Positions 61,063 to 64,000 of a stretch of DNA of 64,000 bases are shown one piece after another (positions within the stretch are counted from its first letter, which is position 1; each line of letters begins with the position of its first letter). Below the pieces are notes generated by a model. That model worked only from the letters and a program-made list of their open reading frames with translations, ran no database searches and had not been told where the DNA came from. Position numbers and translations under genes: made by a program. This stretch comes from Streptomyces sp. 8K308 (GTDB lineage Bacteria; Actinomycetota; Actinomycetes; Streptomycetales; Streptomycetaceae): contig NZ_SMKC01000007.1 of NCBI RefSeq assembly GCF_004348315.1, forward strand, positions 1 through 64,000, read 5' to 3'.

Positions 61063-61877
61063 GGGTGGACCCTCTCTTTCGCGGACTCCGTGCCCGGGGT
61101 GGCCGCGCCGTCCTCCGTGACATGGCCGCCGACGATCTCGGTGACCAACTGGTCGAGGCTGGTGGCGCGCGCGTCCAACTCGGTGCGCACCGTGCCCTCG
61201 TACATCACGGTCAGTCGGTCGCAGACCCGGAACAGGTCCTGGAGCCGGTGGGTGATCAGGATGACGCTCACGCCGCGCGCGGAGACCGTGCGGATGAGTT
61301 CGAGCACGGTCTCGACCTCGGTGACGGCGAGCGCAGCGGTGGGCTCGTCGAGGATGAGCACGTGCGGGTCGAAGGACACGGCCCGGGCGATGGCCACGGC
61401 CTGGCGCTGGCCGCCCGAGAGGTTGCGCACCGTCACGCTGGTCAGCGGGATGCGGATGCGCAGCGCGTCCAGGTGTCGCCTGGCCTCCGCGTGCATGCGC
61501 CGCTTGTCGAGGAACAGGCCGCCGGCGGTGCGCGGTTCGCGACCGAGGAAGAGGTTGGCGGCCACGTCGAGGTCGTCGCAGAGCGCAAGGTCCTGGTAGA
61601 CCATGCCGATGCCGGCGTCCCGCGCCTCCCTCGGGTTGGCGAACTCGGTGCGGAGACCGTTGACCCGTATCTCGCCCGAGTCCGGGATGACCGCGCCGGA
61701 CAGTACCTTCATGGCGGTCGACTTACCGGCCGCGTTGTCCCCGACGAGGCCCACCACCTCGCCCGGGCGCACCCGGATGGTCACCCCGCGGAGCGCGTCG
61801 ATCAGGCCGTAACGCTTGCGCACGTCGATCATCTCGACGCGGTACTCGTGCCGCGCCGGGGTGTCGCCGGCCGTCAC
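61059..61877 (-). CDS. CUT2-type ABC transporter ATPase, single domain
   Basis: 272 residues from ATG 61877. Walker A is VGDNAAGKSTAMKV, with Ala in place of the more common Gly of GDNGAGKST. Q-loop MVYQDLALCDDLDVAANLFL, signature LSGGQRQAVAIARAVSF, Walker B VLILDEPTAALAV and H-loop LITHRLQDLFRVCDRL are intact. A single ABC domain again indicates the FrcA type. It is coupled by 4-nt overlaps to the binding-protein and permease genes. Confidence 0.95.
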   Translation of the reverse strand: MTAGDTPARHEYRVEMIDVRKRYGLIDALRGVTIRVRPGEVVGLVGDNAAGKSTAMKVLSGAVIPDSGEIRVNGLRTEFANPREARDAGIGMVYQDLALCDDLDVAANLFLGREPRTAGGLFLDKRRMHAEARRHLDALRIRIPLTSVTVRNLSGGQRQAVAIARAVSFDPHVLILDEPTAALAVTEVETVLELIRTVSARGVSVILITHRLQDLFRVCDRLTVMYEGTVRTELDARATSLDQLVTEIVGGHVTEDGAATPGTESAKERVHP

Positions 61878-62863
61878 TGGAAGATCTCGCGGTAGGGGTC
61901 GACGTTGTCACGGGTCACGATGGTGACCGGGACGTCGATCCGCTCGTCCACCTGCTCGCCGGCCGCCAGCGCCACGGCCGCGTCGACCGCTTCGACGCCC
62001 TCGGTCCTCGGGTCCTGCTGGACGACGCCGGCGACGTAACCGGCGTCGATGCCGTCGATGGCCTGGCTGGTGAGGTCCCATCCGAAGACCGTGACCCGGT
62101 CCTGGGCGCCCTGGCTCTGCACGGCGGCCACGGTGCCGAGCAGGGCGGGCTCGCCGGTGGCGTAGATGATGTTCATGTCCTGCTGGGCGGTGAGCAGGTT
62201 CTCGGCGGCGGTGGCCGCCCCCTCCTGGGTGTTCTCACCATCGACGGTCTGGACCACCTCGGCCCCGGCGGCCTGGACGGTGTCGGCGAAGCTGTCCTTG
62301 CGCAGGTTCTGGATGTAGGAGTTCAGCGCGCCGACCACGCCGATCGTCGGATCGATGTCCTGCTCGTCGGCGTAGGAGTTGACGAACTCGCCGATCTGCT
62401 CGCCGGCCGCCGCGTTGTCCACGCCCACCTGCACGCTGACCGCCGGGTCGTCGATGATCGCGTCCACGGCTATGACATCGACCCCGGCCTGGTCGGCGGC
62501 CTGGATGGCGGGTTTGATGCCCTCCACGTCGATGGCTACCACGATCACGGCGTCGTAGCCCTGCTGAACGAAGTTGGAGACGGCCTGGTTCTGCTGCACC
62601 GGGTCGTCGTTGGCGTTGAAGAGGGTCAGCTCGGCACCCGCGGCGGCGGCCGCCTCCTGGGCGCCCTCGTTCATCTGGTTGAAGAAGATCGCCTGCTGGT
62701 TGATCTGGACCAGGCCAATCCTGACCTGGCCGTCGGCGGACCCGCCGCTCTCCGCGCCGTCCGCGCCGCCCTCCCCCTCGCGGGAGCAGCCGGCGGTCAG
62801 CCCAACGCCCAGGGCGACGGTCAGCGAAGCCGCGACAACTCTGCCTGCGTAGCGGTATCTCAT
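61874..62863 (-). CDS. Ribose-type ABC transporter substrate-binding lipoprotein
   Basis: 329 residues from ATG 62863. Lipobox LTAGC follows the signal helix, with a Gly/Ser-rich tether. IGLVQINQQAIFFNQMNEGA, LTLFNANDDPVQQNQAVSNF, YDAVIVVAIDVEGIKPAIQA and VTVFGWDLTSQAIDGIDAGY are typical RbsB-like blocks. It is the first gene of the seven-gene operon. The palindrome at 62924-62937 lies just upstream and probably controls the promoter together with the divergent LacI protein. Confidence 0.95.
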   Translation of the reverse strand: MRYRYAGRVVAASLTVALGVGLTAGCSREGEGGADGAESGGSADGQVRIGLVQINQQAIFFNQMNEGAQEAAAAAGAELTLFNANDDPVQQNQAVSNFVQQGYDAVIVVAIDVEGIKPAIQAADQAGVDVIAVDAIIDDPAVSVQVGVDNAAAGEQIGEFVNSYADEQDIDPTIGVVGALNSYIQNLRKDSFADTVQAAGAEVVQTVDGENTQEGAATAAENLLTAQQDMNIIYATGEPALLGTVAAVQSQGAQDRVTVFGWDLTSQAIDGIDAGYVAGVVQQDPRTEGVEAVDAAVALAAGEQVDERIDVPVTIVTRDNVDPYREIFQ

Positions 62864-62923
62864 CGGATTTCTCGTTTCTCTTGCGTGGCACCGGGATGCG
62901 CGGCTCCGCGGAAGACGACTTCC

Positions 62924-63037
62924 GGCAATCGATTGCCCGGTGGCGCTGGACAGTAGAGGAGCTCGGGGAGTGGCGTCAAGGGCGAGTACTCGGATACCTT
63001 GCGGAAATATTCATGGCCGATGCTTGCAATCGATTTC
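62924..63037. promoter_or_regulatory. LacI-type operator pair between the operon and its regulator
   Basis: GGCAATCGATTGCC (62924-62937) is a perfect 14-bp palindrome with a central CG. A related half-conserved copy, TTGCAATCGATTTC, is at 63024-63037, exactly 100 bp away. LacI-family dimers bind such central-CG sites. One lies 61 bp before the binding-protein start, the other 23 bp before the lacI-type start, suiting control of both promoters. Confidence 0.7.
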
Positions 63038-63059
63038 TGACCGGGAGGGCTCCAGAGTC

Positions 63060-64000
63060 ATGCCGACGATCCATGACGTGGCGCGGGAGGCAGGAGTGTC
63101 CGCCTCGACGGTCTCCCGCGCGCTGTCCGGCTCAAGGAAGGTCAGGCCGGAACTGGTGCGGCGCGTCAGCGAGGCCGCCGAGGCGCTCGGCTACCGGCAC
63201 AACGCCGTGGCCCGCGCCCTGCGCACCAACCGCTCCGACACGATCGGCATGGTCGTCCCGCAGATATCCAACCCGTACTTCCCGCTGCTCGTCGAGGCGG
63301 TGGAGCGCCGGCTCCAGCGGTCGGACATCGAACTGCTGCTGTGCGACTCCAACCGGGACGTCGCCGTGGAGGCGCGCCGGCTCCAGGCCCTGGTGGACCG
63401 TCAGGTGGACGGGATCATCATCAGCCCGCTCGACGCGGTCGCCAGCGCGCGGGCGGTGCGGTCGACGGGCGAGCGGGTGCCCCTGATACAGGTGGACCGC
63501 CGGGTGGAGGGAGCCGTCAGTGACTGGGTGGGCGCGGACGACGACGCGGGCATAAGCCAGTTGGTGGACCTGCTGGTCGCCCGGGGCAGGCGGGGCCTGG
63601 TCCTCGTCAGCTCGGCCTTCACCAACTCGTCGGCGGTCGCGCGTGCCCAGGCGTTCGAAGCGGCCCTGGCACGGCACGGTCTGAGTCCCGCCCGCTCACC
63701 TCTGCTCGGGAGCTTCGAGGTGGCCTGGGGACTCGAGGCCGCCCGCCGGCTGACGCGGCGTGAGGCGGGCGCCGCGGAGGTGGACGGGGTGGTCTGCGGT
63801 AACGACGTGATCGCGCTGGGCATGCTGCGTGGACTGCGCCTCGCCGGGGTCCGGGTCCCCGACGACATGGCCGTCACCGGCTTCGACGACATCGCTTTCG
63901 CGGAGATCTCCGATCCGCCGCTGACGACCGTGCGGCAGCCCTGGGAAGCGATGGCCGACGAGTGCGTGCGGCTGCTGCTGCGCGCGGACCCCGTCCCGGG
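63060..64000 (+). CDS. LacI family transcriptional regulator (partial, C-terminus beyond window)
   Basis: 313 codons are present from ATG 63060 before the window ends; LacI proteins are usually ~335-345 residues, so little is missing. GGGAGGG lies upstream. The HTH and hinge read TIHDVAREAGVSASTVSRAL, VRPELVRRVSEAAEALGYRH N, with the usual Leu hinge region. The sensor domain follows: TIGMVVPQISNPYFPLLVEA, VDGIIISPLD, GADDDAGISQLVDLLVARGR and AVTGFDDIAFAEISDPPLTT V. It is divergent from the nucleoside/ribose operon and should respond to its sugar. Confidence 0.95.
   Translation, partial: MPTIHDVAREAGVSASTVSRALSGSRKVRPELVRRVSEAAEALGYRHNAVARALRTNRSDTIGMVVPQISNPYFPLLVEAVERRLQRSDIELLLCDSNRDVAVEARRLQALVDRQVDGIIISPLDAVASARAVRSTGERVPLIQVDRRVEGAVSDWVGADDDAGISQLVDLLVARGRRGLVLVSSAFTNSSAVARAQAFEAALARHGLSPARSPLLGSFEVAWGLEAARRLTRREAGAAEVDGVVCGNDVIALGMLRGLRLAGVRVPDDMAVTGFDDIAFAEISDPPLTTVRQPWEAMADECVRLLLRADPVP

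Overview
This 64 kb window is very GC-rich actinomycete DNA. GTG starts, 4-nt start/stop overlaps, Scr1/DUF397 gene pairs, WXG100-type proteins, an FxsB-type radical SAM enzyme and many sugar ABC transporters point to Streptomyces or a close relative. That assignment is inferred from gene content only. No tRNA, rRNA, CRISPR array, intact insertion sequence or origin was seen.

1-12.5 kb (accessory): The left end holds a minus-strand run of four small WXG100/ESX-like proteins, the first cut by the window edge. Next come a putative modified-DNA nuclease (EVE/PUA-like reader plus RecB-like PD-(D/E)XK domain), a DUF397/Scr1 regulatory pair with two small companions, and a two-gene AAA ATPase plus TOPRIM-like module that resembles a split OLD-type defence system. 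A second ESX-associated block follows (three paralogous accessory proteins, a toxin-less WXG-type polymorphic protein and a small partner). It ends in a frameshifted, truncated pglY fragment, apparently the relic of a type 2 BREX phage-defence locus.

12.5-22 kb: A 1531-residue RHS toxin with a predicted DNA/RNA nuclease tip is followed by a SUKH immunity gene overlapping it by 4 nt. Then come an unknown protein and three secreted or anchored hydrolases: an amidase, a GH25 lysozyme with a strong terminator, and a GH6 glucanase.

22-26.5 kb: A RiPP-like locus (putative precursor plus FxsB-type radical SAM/SPASM enzyme), both genes apparently frameshifted. A sugar-binding protein is joined by deletion to the tail of a permease. 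A methyltransferase, a pair of inverted palindromic units and a DUF2087 protein complete the block.

26.5-36.6 kb: A coherent cell-wall-recycling cluster. It contains a dipeptide/oligopeptide-type ABC importer, AnmK, an acetyltransferase, a beta-lactamase-family hydrolase, a divergent MurR/RpiR-type regulator and NagB. I infer uptake and catabolism of (anhydro)muropeptides.

36.7-46.98 kb: A frameshifted quinone oxidoreductase, a small secreted protein, and a decayed galactoside operon (binding protein, permease stub, GH42 tail). These are followed by an APC permease, tyrosine catabolism genes (fumarylacetoacetase and HPPD, with a repeated operator-like site upstream), TerD, an anchored ricin-type lectin and an HD hydrolase.

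46.98-64 kb: Two ribose/fructose-type ABC import regulons. The first has a DeoR regulator, two FGGY kinases, a 2-hydroxyacid dehydrogenase, a histidine phosphatase and a transporter. The second is a seven-gene operon in which every junction overlaps by 4 nt (binding protein, ATPase, permease, phosphotriesterase-like, amidotransferase-like, nucleoside hydrolase, PfkB kinase), divergent from a LacI regulator cut by the window end. It looks like a nucleoside or ribosylated-compound utilisation operon.

Caution: at least nine one-base frame disruptions fall in this window, some next to homopolymers and one pair compensating within 30 bp. Some 'pseudogenes' may be sequencing errors.
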